Positions 53,938 to 62,642 of a DNA stretch of 64,000 nt are shown piece after piece (the first letter of the stretch is position 1; the number at the start of each line of letters is the position of its first letter). This stretch comes from UBA7488 sp964414185 (GTDB lineage: Bacteria; Pseudomonadota; Alphaproteobacteria; CAAHEQ01; UBA3637), in the NCBI GenBank assembly GCA_964414185.1, contig CAYPVK010000005.1:34305-98304 (forward strand). Reading direction: 5' to 3'. The notes under the pieces are model-generated. The model was not told the DNA's origin. It did not search any database and saw only the letters and a program-made list of their open reading frames with translations. A program made the translations under genes and the position numbers.

Positions 53938-54888
53938 TTATTCAACGGGATCGGCCGGTACCGTCGGCGTTGAAACTTTTTTCGGGCCTGCTAAAACAAG
54001 AGAACTTTCGTTATCGCCGTAAACGACAAAAACGGCATCTTTCGTGATTTTTTTGACAATATGACCGGATGGTAACCTGTCATCTACACTGACAGTCAAT
54101 ACAGAATCGTCTTCCAAATCACGCAATTGAGCTTTTAATATGCCGCGAATCCCTTTTACGCTGGTCAGAACATATAAATCGCTGAAAACAGCATTCGTTT
54201 TTATCGGATTGATTTCGATAGCCGGAGCATCGCTCGTGTTATCATTTGCCGCTTGTGCTTTTTCCAACGCTTCGGCACGCAATTGTTCACGCAAAGCTTC
54301 CGCTTCGGCAATTTTTTGTTCAAGTGCTGCGGCTTCTTCTTTCTTTTGTTCGGCTTCTAAACGGATTTTTTCCTGTTCCTGCCACCATTTGATACGGCTG
54401 CGAACAACTTCTTCGCGTTTGGCAATTTCATCCAAACGGGCTTGACGATAAGTTGCTTTTAATTTTTCCAAATCATTTTTAAGCGTTTCTTTTTGCGTTT
54501 GCAATTTCAAAAAGACATTGCCGCGTTCCAAGTCAGCCATTTCTTGGAAAACTTCACTGGTAATACGCCCGAGCAATTGTTCACTCGGTAAATCGCGCGG
54601 AGAAACGGAACGTTCCATCGAAGACGGACCGGTAATAATGCTTTCCGAAACACCGGGCAAAGGTGCTAATTCCAACGAACCCAAAGTCGGACGATTGGGG
54701 AAATCGACGACTTGCTTGGATTCCGTAGGGACGTCATTTAATTCTTTTTCAAGAAGGGCGCGGCTCGCTTCATCCAAAACTTTCGGAGCTTCCAAATTTG
54801 TGTTTGCTTCCTGAGCCTTAACCGGCATACCGACAAGGGCAACGGTCAGCATTAAAGCGCTTAATAATGATAAAGGTTTATTTGGCAT
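53938..54888 (-). CDS. pilP: Type IVb pilus periplasmic protein PilP
   Basis: 316 residues from the ATG at 54888; an ATG 15 bases earlier overlaps the AAGGGAGAA ribosome site and is less likely. Signal peptide ends PVKAQEA. A long coiled coil (residues about 140-230, NDLEKLKATYRQARLDEI to AEALREQLRAEAL) is followed by a C-terminal beta domain with SVKGIRGILKAQLRD and LPSGHIVKKITKDAVFVVYG. In R64-type pili PilP links PilO to the secretin. It overlaps pilO by 11 bases. Confidence 0.8.
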   Translation of the reverse strand: MPNKPLSLLSALMLTVALVGMPVKAQEANTNLEAPKVLDEASRALLEKELNDVPTESKQVVDFPNRPTLGSLELAPLPGVSESIITGPSSMERSVSPRDLPSEQLLGRITSEVFQEMADLERGNVFLKLQTQKETLKNDLEKLKATYRQARLDEIAKREEVVRSRIKWWQEQEKIRLEAEQKKEEAAALEQKIAEAEALREQLRAEALEKAQAANDNTSDAPAIEINPIKTNAVFSDLYVLTSVKGIRGILKAQLRDLEDDSVLTVSVDDRLPSGHIVKKITKDAVFVVYGDNESSLVLAGPKKVSTPTVPADPVE

Positions 54889-56209
54889 AAATTCTCCCTT
54901 CATACTTCCATTTGTTATTGACTGATTCTACTGCTGGGTTATACTCGATTTTTAACAATTCCAGGCCTGAAAACTTATCAAAGAACGGTTTCCATTCCCA
55001 TGGCGTATAGGCCGATACGACCGTAAAGGCGTAATAAGTATAATTTTGTTGATTCGGCGGCGGTGTACCGTCGGGATTGTTTGGCGGATCTTGAACCGTT
55101 TGCACCGAAAATTGGATGGGCAAGTTGGTCGCTTGCGAAATATCCGTTAATTCTTCACGGATTTGAGAAGCCGTTAACGTCGGAATGGAAGCTTCCAACG
55201 GAATATCGTTAAATGTGATACGACCCGACGCAATATTGCCCGATTCGTTTAATTGAATGTCGATACGGGAAATTTTATATTCTTCAATCGCTTTTTTTAC
55301 CCAAGCTATACGCCCGCCCGGATTCCATGATTTTGTCCAATTTGTCGTGATGCCGGTCGGCGTGCAAACAACCGTACCCAATTGCCAACCCGGTATTGTC
55401 AGGTTGTTTAATTGATACGAATTGTTCCAACATTTATTTAAAAAGACATTTATATCCGGTAATTTTTCCCACGGTTTCGGCTTTTCAGGCGCCGGCACGA
55501 CCGGTTCAATGACAGTTGGTGTCGGTACGGCCACAATCTTTTCTTGAGTAAAGACGGTTTCCCACAGCGAACTGACCAAATAAACAACGCCGCCCAATAA
55601 CGCAATAACCACTAAGGTAATGCCGATTAAAAATTGCGTGCGTTTTACGGCGCTGAGTTCGACTAAACGAATTTTGCGTGCGTTCTTAACGACGGGTGCC
55701 AGTTCAACTTCTTCGGATCCTTCAATTTCCCAATTTTTAGGCGCGATTTTTATGTCCCAATCCGGAACGGCCATCATTGAAAAAAACGCGCGTTGAGCAT
55801 CTTCTTCATTCGTAAACAGACGGTCTTCTTCGGACAAAATCAAATCGTTACGGATGGAAACAAACCACCAACCTTCTTTGACCTTAAAGACGGCACAAAC
55901 GGATGTTTTGTCGGCGTAATAGCTGGCAACGGCGGCAGCGGCAGACGGTTGCCCTTCGCGATGGCCCATTGATTTGCGTCCGACACCGTATTGGGGAGCG
56001 GATGCGGGCCTTAAACAATACAGATCCAAGCCCGGTTCGCTTTCAATAACTTCGCGAATTTCGGGAATCGGATCATCCGGATTTTGCAACGATTGCCACA
56101 TCAACCCGACGGCATAAATCGTACCGCCGACGACAATGGTACCCAATAGATCTTGTCGTTCCTGATATTGTGTCGGTGCGCCCGCTTGCGAAATGTCTGT
56201 ATTTTCCAC
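54878..56209 (-). CDS. pilO: Type IVb pilus protein PilO (PilO2-like)
   Basis: 443 residues from a GTG start at 56209 with TAGGAG upstream. Residues 1-190 form a cytoplasmic domain including KVKEGWWFVSIRNDLILSEE; one membrane helix follows (FLIGITLVVIALLGGVVYLV); the periplasmic part has a Pro-rich linker and a domain ending SGLELLKIEYN then KYEGRIYAK. This actin-like-recruiting bitopic layout matches R64 PilO2. Overlaps pilP. Confidence 0.82.
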   Translation of the reverse strand: MENTDISQAGAPTQYQERQDLLGTIVVGGTIYAVGLMWQSLQNPDDPIPEIREVIESEPGLDLYCLRPASAPQYGVGRKSMGHREGQPSAAAAVASYYADKTSVCAVFKVKEGWWFVSIRNDLILSEEDRLFTNEEDAQRAFFSMMAVPDWDIKIAPKNWEIEGSEEVELAPVVKNARKIRLVELSAVKRTQFLIGITLVVIALLGGVVYLVSSLWETVFTQEKIVAVPTPTVIEPVVPAPEKPKPWEKLPDINVFLNKCWNNSYQLNNLTIPGWQLGTVVCTPTGITTNWTKSWNPGGRIAWVKKAIEEYKISRIDIQLNESGNIASGRITFNDIPLEASIPTLTASQIREELTDISQATNLPIQFSVQTVQDPPNNPDGTPPPNQQNYTYYAFTVVSAYTPWEWKPFFDKFSGLELLKIEYNPAVESVNNKWKYEGRIYAK

Positions 56210-56239
56210 TGAAGCTTACTCCTACTTAACTTACCCTAT

Positions 56240-57910
56240 TTAAAAGTCGCGCATCCGGGTTTCGGGCGATAAAGGCGATTCCAAAACCTCAGGTGTCAAC
56301 AAGATAACCAATACGTTGCGTACGCGTTTCGAATAGGATTTTCCGCCCAGTAAGCTCATTTTCGCTCTGCCGATGCCGGAAGTTTCCGTTTGGTTTTGAA
56401 TGCTTTCAAAACCGGTCAAAACAAGAGTGGAACCCGAACGCATGGCAATTTCTTGCATAAAGCCGCGCATTTGCATTTTCGGCAATTGTACGATGGATTG
56501 GTCCGTATCTCCGGTATTGTCATCGTCATCTTCGTTTTCGTTTTCGTTTTCGTCTTCATCGGAATTATTATTATTATTTGAATTTGTTCCCGAAGACGAG
56601 AATGTTGTCAATGAAATAAGATCCGTCAAATTCAATGAGAACAAAACAATCAAACGGCCGTGATCCAAAATCCGCGGTAAAATTTCCATCGTGAAACCGT
56701 AATTCAACGTATCCGTTTCATAATCGACTTCCGTATTTCTGTCCGTACCGCTGCCGTTTGTTGTAACATTTGTTTCTTTCACATAGTTTTCTGATGTTGA
56801 AATTTGAACGGGCGCAATTTTATTGTTCAACGTCGTAACGGAAGAGCTGGTCACCAATGATGTTTTTCCTTGAGTTGACAATGCTTGAATAATGGCACCC
56901 GAATCTTTCCATCTGGAATTCGGATCAATCAAAGTCATCGAAAGCAAGCCCGCGACACCGGATGTGCCGGAACCGGCCGCAGCGTCAATGAAGTACGGAC
57001 TGTAATAATTGCCGGACAATTTATTGCTGTTGAAAACGGCTTTTAAATCCAAACCGTAATTGTCTTCGGCATTGATTTCAACTTGCAAAATTTTTACCGA
57101 AATAGCAACTTGTCTGGACATTTTTTCATTCCAGTTATTAATATATGACGCTACTTTGCGCATGACAAACGGGCTGGCCGTAACGGTAACGGTACCCGTT
57201 GCGCGGCTGAAAGAAAGTTTCCCTTCTTCACCGACCACTTGTTCAATCCCTTTTTCAATGCTGTCCCATAAGGCCAAATTGGCGGAAGTGGACAAATTCG
57301 ACGAAGAATTGCCTTCCGTGGAACCGTTTGCCCCCATTGACGCCCCTTGAATTGAAGCATCCATTTGTGTTTCATTCGGTAAAGCATACAATGTAAAGAC
57401 ACGTGTTTCTTTCGTATAGAAAGTTATTACGCCGCCGCGGTAACGCCACCAAACGCCATAGCGGTTGGAAATATAATTCAACAGACCGCTGAGTTTACCC
57501 GAATAATTAACGGGCACCGTTTCGGTCGGTACGGCGTTTTCGGCCTTCAAATCATCCAAACGAACCGAAATGCCCGTCATATCCGTCAATTCTTGGGCTA
57601 AAACAGGCAAAGTTTCTTCCTCGGCAATGGAAACGGTAATACCGTCATCTTTTTCAGCCCAAGCGGGCAGGGCATCACCTTCCATAATCTTAACGCTTTG
57701 ATTACCGAGCCAAATATCGTTTTTGGAACGGACCGTGTCGACCGGCTCCGGAATATCGGGTACTTGCGCTTGTTGCAAAGCTTCTTCAGCGCGTTCCAAA
57801 GTCGTTTCGATTTTGGCATTGGTTTCTTTCGTGTATTTTTCACAGGAGGTTAAGGCTAAAACCCCTAAAACAACACCGACAAATAACCCCAGTTTCTTAT
57901 TAATCTGCAT
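56240..57910 (-). CDS. pilN: Type IVb pilus secretin lipoprotein (PilN)
   Basis: Outer-membrane pore. 556 residues from the ATG at 57910, preferred because AGGAGG touches the earlier ATG at 57916. Lipobox LALTSC. N-domain TDMTGISVRLDDL, then SWLF-like AISVKILQVEINAEDNYGLD and the secretin core VTNLNNKIAPVQISTS, TVQLPKMQMRGF-type ending GSTLVLTGFES. Between two core strands a 30-residue insert of Ser, Asn, Asp and Glu is encoded by a hexanucleotide repeat. It starts within the last codons of the tcpQ-like gene. Confidence 0.9.
   Translation of the reverse strand: MQINKKLGLFVGVVLGVLALTSCEKYTKETNAKIETTLERAEEALQQAQVPDIPEPVDTVRSKNDIWLGNQSVKIMEGDALPAWAEKDDGITVSIAEEETLPVLAQELTDMTGISVRLDDLKAENAVPTETVPVNYSGKLSGLLNYISNRYGVWWRYRGGVITFYTKETRVFTLYALPNETQMDASIQGASMGANGSTEGNSSSNLSTSANLALWDSIEKGIEQVVGEEGKLSFSRATGTVTVTASPFVMRKVASYINNWNEKMSRQVAISVKILQVEINAEDNYGLDLKAVFNSNKLSGNYYSPYFIDAAAGSGTSGVAGLLSMTLIDPNSRWKDSGAIIQALSTQGKTSLVTSSSVTTLNNKIAPVQISTSENYVKETNVTTNGSGTDRNTEVDYETDTLNYGFTMEILPRILDHGRLIVLFSLNLTDLISLTTFSSSGTNSNNNNNSDEDENENENEDDDDNTGDTDQSIVQLPKMQMRGFMQEIAMRSGSTLVLTGFESIQNQTETSGIGRAKMSLLGGKSYSKRVRNVLVILLTPEVLESPLSPETRMRDF
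56529..56566 (-). repeat. Hexanucleotide tract in the secretin gene
   Basis: Plus-strand CGTTTT units repeated about four times (ATTATT units follow at 56567-56578) encode ENENENE then NNNNN in the secretin. Being six-base units, changes alter length without shifting frame. Confidence 0.7.
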
Positions 57911-58724
57911 TTTCATCCTCCTGCGTGTTAATTACCAACACTCTGTTTCCTTTATAGAATGTGCCGATGGGGGCAGGCGTCGCCCTGGCAAAAGAGCGAA
58001 TGAGAGCACCGGATACTTCCGTGAATGTGCCGCGGAATACAACGCCTGCTTCCAAATGATAATCTCTTTCCAATTTCCAAATAATCGTCCAACCGGATTT
58101 TTCACCCCAATCCATCAACAAAGTACGCAATGTTGAACCGGCCGTTGCTTCCCAGTCATGGCATTCTTCGCCATAAGCAACTTTTTTGGCCAATGCGGAT
58201 TTTTGGTTGACAACCGTTTTGATTGTTTTTTCTTCAACTTTTGAAGGAGCGACAACCGATACGACAGGCGCGTTTGTGCTTTCGGTTGTTGTTGTTTCCA
58301 CGACGGTTGTTTCAACAACTTTTGTTCCCGTTTTATCTGCTGCTTTCGTTTCGATGACTTTCGTTTCGGAGGCTTGTGTTTGTGCTTCAATTTCAACGAC
58401 TTGCGGCTTTTGCGCTTTGTCCTTTACGGATACGCCTTTGTCTCCGGCCGGTTTTGAACGGGCCAAATCGCCGTTTCCCGCAGAAATAACCACCGGTTTT
58501 TTATTTGACGTTGTCGTGGTAACCGTATATGTATCGGAAGAAAATTCGGGCAAATACATGCCGGTTTGATTATCCGTTACCATAACACATTCAATCCCGG
58601 CTTCATCGTAGCAATCCGGGACAATAACAATGTCTTCTTGGTCGTTTGCGGCGCAACCTGCCAATCCCAACGAGCAGGAAATGACGGCCACATACGCGGT
58701 TTGTTTCAATAAACTGGGTTTCAT
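57900..58724 (-). CDS. Pilus lipoprotein with TcpQ domain (PilL-like)
   Basis: 274 residues. Lipobox LGLAGC. A long Thr/Lys/Glu-rich linker (residues about 60-180, VVETTVVETTTTESTNAPVV) is followed by a TcpQ/PilL C-terminal domain: CHDWEATAGSTLRTLLMDWG and SGWTIIWKLERDYHLEAGVV. TcpQ domains stabilise the secretin and bind substrates in type IVb pili. It starts after AAAGAAGGAGT and ends 11 bases inside pilN. Confidence 0.78.
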   Translation of the reverse strand: MKPSLLKQTAYVAVISCSLGLAGCAANDQEDIVIVPDCYDEAGIECVMVTDNQTGMYLPEFSSDTYTVTTTTSNKKPVVISAGNGDLARSKPAGDKGVSVKDKAQKPQVVEIEAQTQASETKVIETKAADKTGTKVVETTVVETTTTESTNAPVVSVVAPSKVEEKTIKTVVNQKSALAKKVAYGEECHDWEATAGSTLRTLLMDWGEKSGWTIIWKLERDYHLEAGVVFRGTFTEVSGALIRSFARATPAPIGTFYKGNRVLVINTQEDENAD

Positions 58725-58808
58725 TTTTTACTCCTTCTTTTTACAATATCGTATTTTTGGGGAATATACAATATTATTTTTTTATTTTCCTTTTTTACTT
58801 TGACGCAT

Positions 58809-59846
58809 CTACCATGCCGTTGTTTGTTTTTCAATCTTTCTGCCCGTGCTCGATTCGGTAACGATTACCTGTTGAGGATCGCTTTTAAGCGCGGTGCGCA
58901 AAACCAAACTGTTCGGTTCGCGGTTTGTTTGAAGCATGCGGATTTGGTGAGATGACAAACCGTTGCTCATCAAAGTATTGCGCACAAGTGCCAATCGTTT
59001 GTATTGAATTTCGGGGTCTTGATTGCTGACGCGGACTTCTACAACAAGACGCGGGTCGGCCAAAGCGCTTTTGGCATACGCTTTAATCCACTTTAAAGTT
59101 TGTCCCGAAAAATCGGTTGCGTTTTTATAAAAAGATACTTTGATTTCCTGAGGCATGATAAAACCGGGCTTTTCCCCTTGTTCGGAAGCACTCAAGAATT
59201 GATCGGCGTATTCCGACGGAATGACGTGGCGCACATACTTGTCGGGAGTGGGTTCGACCGTCGGTTTTTCGGGTAATGGTGCCAACGGAATAAGTATCGG
59301 CGTTGTCCGAGCCGTTTTGGTTACGCGTGTCGTGGTCGTTGTTGTCGTTGTTCCGCCGGCGGTGTGGCCGGTACCGAGTTGTTTCGGCGTACGTGTGCCG
59401 TTTGGCGATGTTGTGCCGGTTGCATTCGCGGATAACGAAGCGACATCAATGTCAATATTGATATCTTCACCGACGGGGGCAGGTGTCGCACCGACGTTTT
59501 GCGATGTTAAAACGATCGGCAATTCTTGCGTTGTCGTACGGGTCATTGTCGTGGTGGTGGTTGTTGTTTTTGTACTTTCGCCTTCTTTGACTTCAATCAT
59601 GTCATTAGAGGCGGTTTCGCCTTCGACGGGCAACAAATAAGTCGGTAATAAGAAATCGCCTTCGGCGGTAATGGTTGCAACGGCATCTTCGGCCGTATCG
59701 TCTTTTTCATCCGTCAACAGTTCGGCGGTTTCGTTCGGGTCACCGTCGCCTTGCGCAATTTCCGCATAAACGGGATGTATGCACAGCATTCCCAAAATCA
59801 TGCAGATGCCTAATGACGAAGTAAAAAAGAGTTTATGTTTTACCAT
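58809..59846 (-). CDS. Secreted Thr-rich protein with OmpA-like C-terminus
   Basis: 345 residues, signal peptide ending HPVYAEIA. Two threonine runs (STKTTTTTTTMTRTTTQ and GGTTTTTTTTRVTKTART) sit in a disordered Pro/Thr linker. The last 110 residues read IKVSFYKNATDFSGQTLKWI then YKRLALVRNTLMSNGLSSHQ, matching the strand-helix pattern of OmpA/MotB peptidoglycan-binding domains though the canonical Asp is not evident. First gene of the pilus operon; may anchor the secretin to the wall. Not recognised as a named pilus protein. Confidence 0.6.
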   Translation of the reverse strand: MVKHKLFFTSSLGICMILGMLCIHPVYAEIAQGDGDPNETAELLTDEKDDTAEDAVATITAEGDFLLPTYLLPVEGETASNDMIEVKEGESTKTTTTTTTMTRTTTQELPIVLTSQNVGATPAPVGEDINIDIDVASLSANATGTTSPNGTRTPKQLGTGHTAGGTTTTTTTTRVTKTARTTPILIPLAPLPEKPTVEPTPDKYVRHVIPSEYADQFLSASEQGEKPGFIMPQEIKVSFYKNATDFSGQTLKWIKAYAKSALADPRLVVEVRVSNQDPEIQYKRLALVRNTLMSNGLSSHQIRMLQTNREPNSLVLRTALKSDPQQVIVTESSTGRKIEKQTTAW

Positions 59847-59892
59847 GGCTTGTTCGTCCCTTCATAAGAGTTTAAGCGGTTTTCCCGATAAA

Positions 59893-59921
59893 ATTATACA
59901 ATTCATATCATCCTATGAAAC
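59893..59921 (-). promoter_or_regulatory. Promoter of the pilus operon
   Basis: Minus strand -10 TATAAT (59893-59898), 17-base spacer, weak -35 GTTTCA (59916-59921). Another -10-like TGCTATAAA lies upstream. Confidence 0.45.
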
Positions 59922-60024
59922 TGTTTTATAGCATAGAATGTTTTGGAATGAAAGAAAAATATTTAATTTTTTACTAACAATTTAGCATTTTTTTTGTTAT
60001 TTCAAAAAAACAGTAAAAAAGGAC

Positions 60025-60053
60025 TGGACAAAACACCGAAAACAATGTAAAAT
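60025..60053 (+). promoter_or_regulatory. Promoter of the VirB2-like gene
   Basis: TGGACA (60025-60030), 17-base spacer, TAAAAT (60048-60053), giving a 5' leader of about 45 bases that ends in AAGGAGG. Confidence 0.6.
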
Positions 60054-60103
60054 AATATTAAGCTCTTGAAACGGGGCTTAATTACTTAAACAAGGAGGTT
60101 ATT

Positions 60104-60466
60104 ATGAATACTTTTGTTAAATATTTGTCCTTTTTTGCTATCGTGTCTATAGCTTTCTTGGCAACGGATGCGTTAGCACAAACTGCCGGCGGTGTCGGTA
60201 GTAAGGATGCTTTTTCTGTTGTTTTGACACGTATGGTTACGACATTCAGAAACGTTCGTTCCGTGATTTTCGTCGTCGGCGGTTTCGGTTTGGTCGGTTT
60301 GGCCTTTGCCGCTATTTTCGGTAAAGTTAAATGGGCTTGGTTGGCGGCTTTGGCTGTCGGTTTGGCTATCGTTGCCATCGCCGGTGCGGTTGTTGACTAT
60401 GTTACGCAAGCAGACTCTGCACAAAACGTATACACACCGAGCCAATTCGGCGATACGTTGTACTAA
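60104..60466 (+). CDS. VirB2/TrbC-family pilin
   Basis: 120 residues. A Sec signal peptide ends DALAQTAG; the mature protein has two hydrophobic helices (IFVVGGFGLVGLAFAAIF and WLAALAVGLAIVAIAGAVVD) joined by GKVKWA, the exact VirB2/TrbC plan, and a short polar C-terminal tail. VirB2 proteins form the conjugative or effector pilus of type IV secretion systems; no other VirB gene is in the window. Strong AAGGAGG and own promoter and terminator indicate high, independent expression. Confidence 0.85.
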   Translation: MNTFVKYLSFFAIVSIAFLATDALAQTAGGVGSKDAFSVVLTRMVTTFRNVRSVIFVVGGFGLVGLAFAAIFGKVKWAWLAALAVGLAIVAIAGAVVDYVTQADSAQNVYTPSQFGDTLY

Positions 60467-60482
60467 AAAATCTTTTGGTTTT

Positions 60483-60513
60483 AAAGGCCGCTTTTTTAAG
60501 CGGCCTTTTTTTT
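60483..60513 (+). terminator. Terminator of the VirB2-like gene
   Basis: AAAGGCCGCTT, TTTT loop, AAGCGGCC then eight T. Strong. Confidence 0.9.
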
Positions 60514-60828
60514 ATATCGACCTTGTCGGGATTTTTTAATTTTGTTTCGGTTTTTCCAATACATTATTCCGTTTCTGCGCCCATATGTTTCTGTTCGGAT
60601 GCCGTCCTGCATTTCGGTATCTTGTTCCAAGGCTTATATGTTTGTTTTACAAGATTTTAAGTTTCGTTAAGCGCAATGATTTCATTTTTCTTTCCGGATT
60701 TTTTTAAGATTGGTATGAACGGCTTAAAATGTGTGCGGGGCGGTCTGTTTTTAAAAGTCGGTAATTTTGTCGGATGCGTCCCGATGCAATACGAAAGTTG
60801 ACACACGTCTCTGTTTTTCTGAACGTAT
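60514..60828. other. Intergenic region after the VirB2-like gene
   Basis: About 315 bases without a gene I can support; short frames on both strands have no ribosome site or recognisable motif. Confidence 0.4.
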
Positions 60829-61266
60829 ATGTCAAAAGAGCCGGAAACCGGCAAAATAAAAGAATCTGCCATTGGCAAAGCGTTGAATACGCGCATTGTT
60901 CATGATGATGGTTGCTTTCATAGGTTTGCCGGAGACTTCCTTGGCGGTTTTCATCTCCTTTTTTATAATTCGATGAAAGGAATGTATCGGGGATGGGACA
61001 GTTTAATCAAACCTGTCGGGAAAAAGATTTTGCCGATGCCGGTTATCCGCGATAGTTTGGATATTAACGAAAAAACGCTTAAAGAAATTGAACGAGGTAC
61101 TTACAGCGGTTCGGTCGATGCTTTGTTTCAATTAATTATTTTATATGACCGTTATTTTAAAAAGCAATTCAAACGCCGTTATAAACTGCCTTTCCACAAA
61201 TCGCGGGAAGATGAAGCCATTTTAAAGGCCGGTTTGAACAGGGTCTATCAGGTTTTGTCGGGTTAG
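60829..61266 (+). CDS. Small protein of unknown function, HTH-like middle
   Basis: 145 residues if started at 60829; the first 45 residues look poorly conserved and a start at 60974 (98 residues) is possible. The region DSLDINEKTLKEIERGTYSG followed by SVDALFQLIILYDRYF has the spacing of the recognition helix and fourth helix of XRE regulators, but the first helices are not evident. The C-terminus is basic (KKQFKRRYKLPFHKSRED). Convergent with the histidine kinase gene, 2 bases apart. Confidence 0.45.
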   Translation: MSKEPETGKIKESAIGKALNTRIVHDDGCFHRFAGDFLGGFHLLFYNSMKGMYRGWDSLIKPVGKKILPMPVIRDSLDINEKTLKEIERGTYSGSVDALFQLIILYDRYFKKQFKRRYKLPFHKSREDEAILKAGLNRVYQVLSG

Positions 61267-61268
61267 TT

Positions 61269-62642
61269 TTAAGAAACGGGCAGTGAAATAACAACTCTGA
61301 GCCCTTTCAGCGGGCTGGATTTCAGAGTGATATCACCACCGTGCGACAAAACAACGTCTTTGGCAATCGTCATGCCGAGACCTATCCCCCCGGTTTCCTT
61401 ATTGCGCGAATTTTCAAGACGGTAAAAAGCTTTAAATACATCGCCCCTTTTATTTTCGGGAATGCCCGGCCCGTTGTCGTCAACGATAACGGTAGCCATT
61501 TTATCGCGTATGCCGAGCGTTACTTGGGCATAGGTTGCATAGCGCCCCGCATTTGTTAAAATATTGGTAATGGCCCGCGATAAATCGGCTTTGCGTCCCA
61601 TGATTTCCACTTTTTGTTCGGTATGAATGTCAATTTTTTGCCCCGTTTTGACCAATTTGCGCACGATGTTTTCAAGCAAGGTATTCAACAAAATTTCCTC
61701 GGGGTCTTCTTTGGCTTCCCCCTTGGCAAAATCCAAATAACCGATTAACATTTTTTCCATTTCTTCAATATCCGTTTGCAAGTCATTTGTATTTTCGTCG
61801 GCAGGCATCATACTGAGCAACAGCTTCATGCGAGTCAACGGCGTGCGCAAATCATGCGAAACGGCGGCAAGCATTGCAGTGCGTTCTTTTAAATATTTTT
61901 GAATGCGGTCACGCATTAAAATGAACGAATAGCCCGCCTGACGTACTTCGGTGGCGCCTTCGGGTTTAAAATTGAGCGTTGCATAACCCATGCCGAATTG
62001 TTCTGACGCCTTGGATAACCTTACAATTGAGCGGACTTGGTTTTTCATAAACAAAAACGCGATCCAAAACAATAAAATCGACGATCCGATCATCCAAACC
62101 AAAAAGACATGCACGGTTGAAGTGAAAAAACGTTTTTTAGGCACATGCGTCGTCAAAACCCCTTCCGGCAGCTGAACGGTAATCAGCAGTTGGTTGCCCG
62201 GCAATTTTTGCAAAATAAACGGATATTTTAAATTGCGCATTTCGCGGTATAAATGAGATTCTTTCATATCGGTCGAACGCACCGAATCGGGAAAAACCTG
62301 TTCGGGGAAAAATGACATGCGCAATGACAGGTTTTTGTTCATGCCTTGCAGCAAAACATTCAAACCGTCTTCATCGGAGCGTTGGCGGATAACGTCGGCC
62401 ATAAATTGGATTTCGCCGGTAATGTCCAATGCCAACCGTTTGGAAACCGTGTCCCAATGGCGGTCATAAAAGAAAATGACGATAATTGCCTGTAATAAAA
62501 TCAGCGGCAATAAAATAATTAAAATAAAACGTTTCAGCAAGCTTTGCGGAAAAATCCGGCCGCGTATAATTTTAAGGCCTTGGTTAAACCAATCCCACAA
62601 GCGGCTTAAAAATAAAAACAGGGTATTTTCTTTGATTTTCAT
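61269..62642 (-). CDS. EnvZ-type sensor histidine kinase
   Basis: 457 residues from the ATG at 62642, which overlaps the regulator stop as ATGA. Two membrane helices (LLKRFILIILLPLILLQAIIVIFF and VFLVWMIGSSILLFWIAFLF) flank a periplasmic sensor of about 110 residues; then HAMP, H-box AAVSHDLRTPLTRMKLLL, N-box AITNILTNAGRYA, G1 VIVDDNGPGIP and G2 TGGIGLGMTIAKDVV. It phosphorylates the partner regulator encoded just upstream. Confidence 0.95.
   Translation of the reverse strand: MKIKENTLFLFLSRLWDWFNQGLKIIRGRIFPQSLLKRFILIILLPLILLQAIIVIFFYDRHWDTVSKRLALDITGEIQFMADVIRQRSDEDGLNVLLQGMNKNLSLRMSFFPEQVFPDSVRSTDMKESHLYREMRNLKYPFILQKLPGNQLLITVQLPEGVLTTHVPKKRFFTSTVHVFLVWMIGSSILLFWIAFLFMKNQVRSIVRLSKASEQFGMGYATLNFKPEGATEVRQAGYSFILMRDRIQKYLKERTAMLAAVSHDLRTPLTRMKLLLSMMPADENTNDLQTDIEEMEKMLIGYLDFAKGEAKEDPEEILLNTLLENIVRKLVKTGQKIDIHTEQKVEIMGRKADLSRAITNILTNAGRYATYAQVTLGIRDKMATVIVDDNGPGIPENKRGDVFKAFYRLENSRNKETGGIGLGMTIAKDVVLSHGGDITLKSSPLKGLRVVISLPVS

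Noticed and set aside
56529..56566. Phase-variable switch in the secretin
   Set aside because: Repeat units are six bases, so copy-number change cannot shift the frame; reported only as length variation.
60657..60896. 79-residue minus-strand frame
   Set aside because: No ribosome site or motif; composition looks like non-coding DNA.
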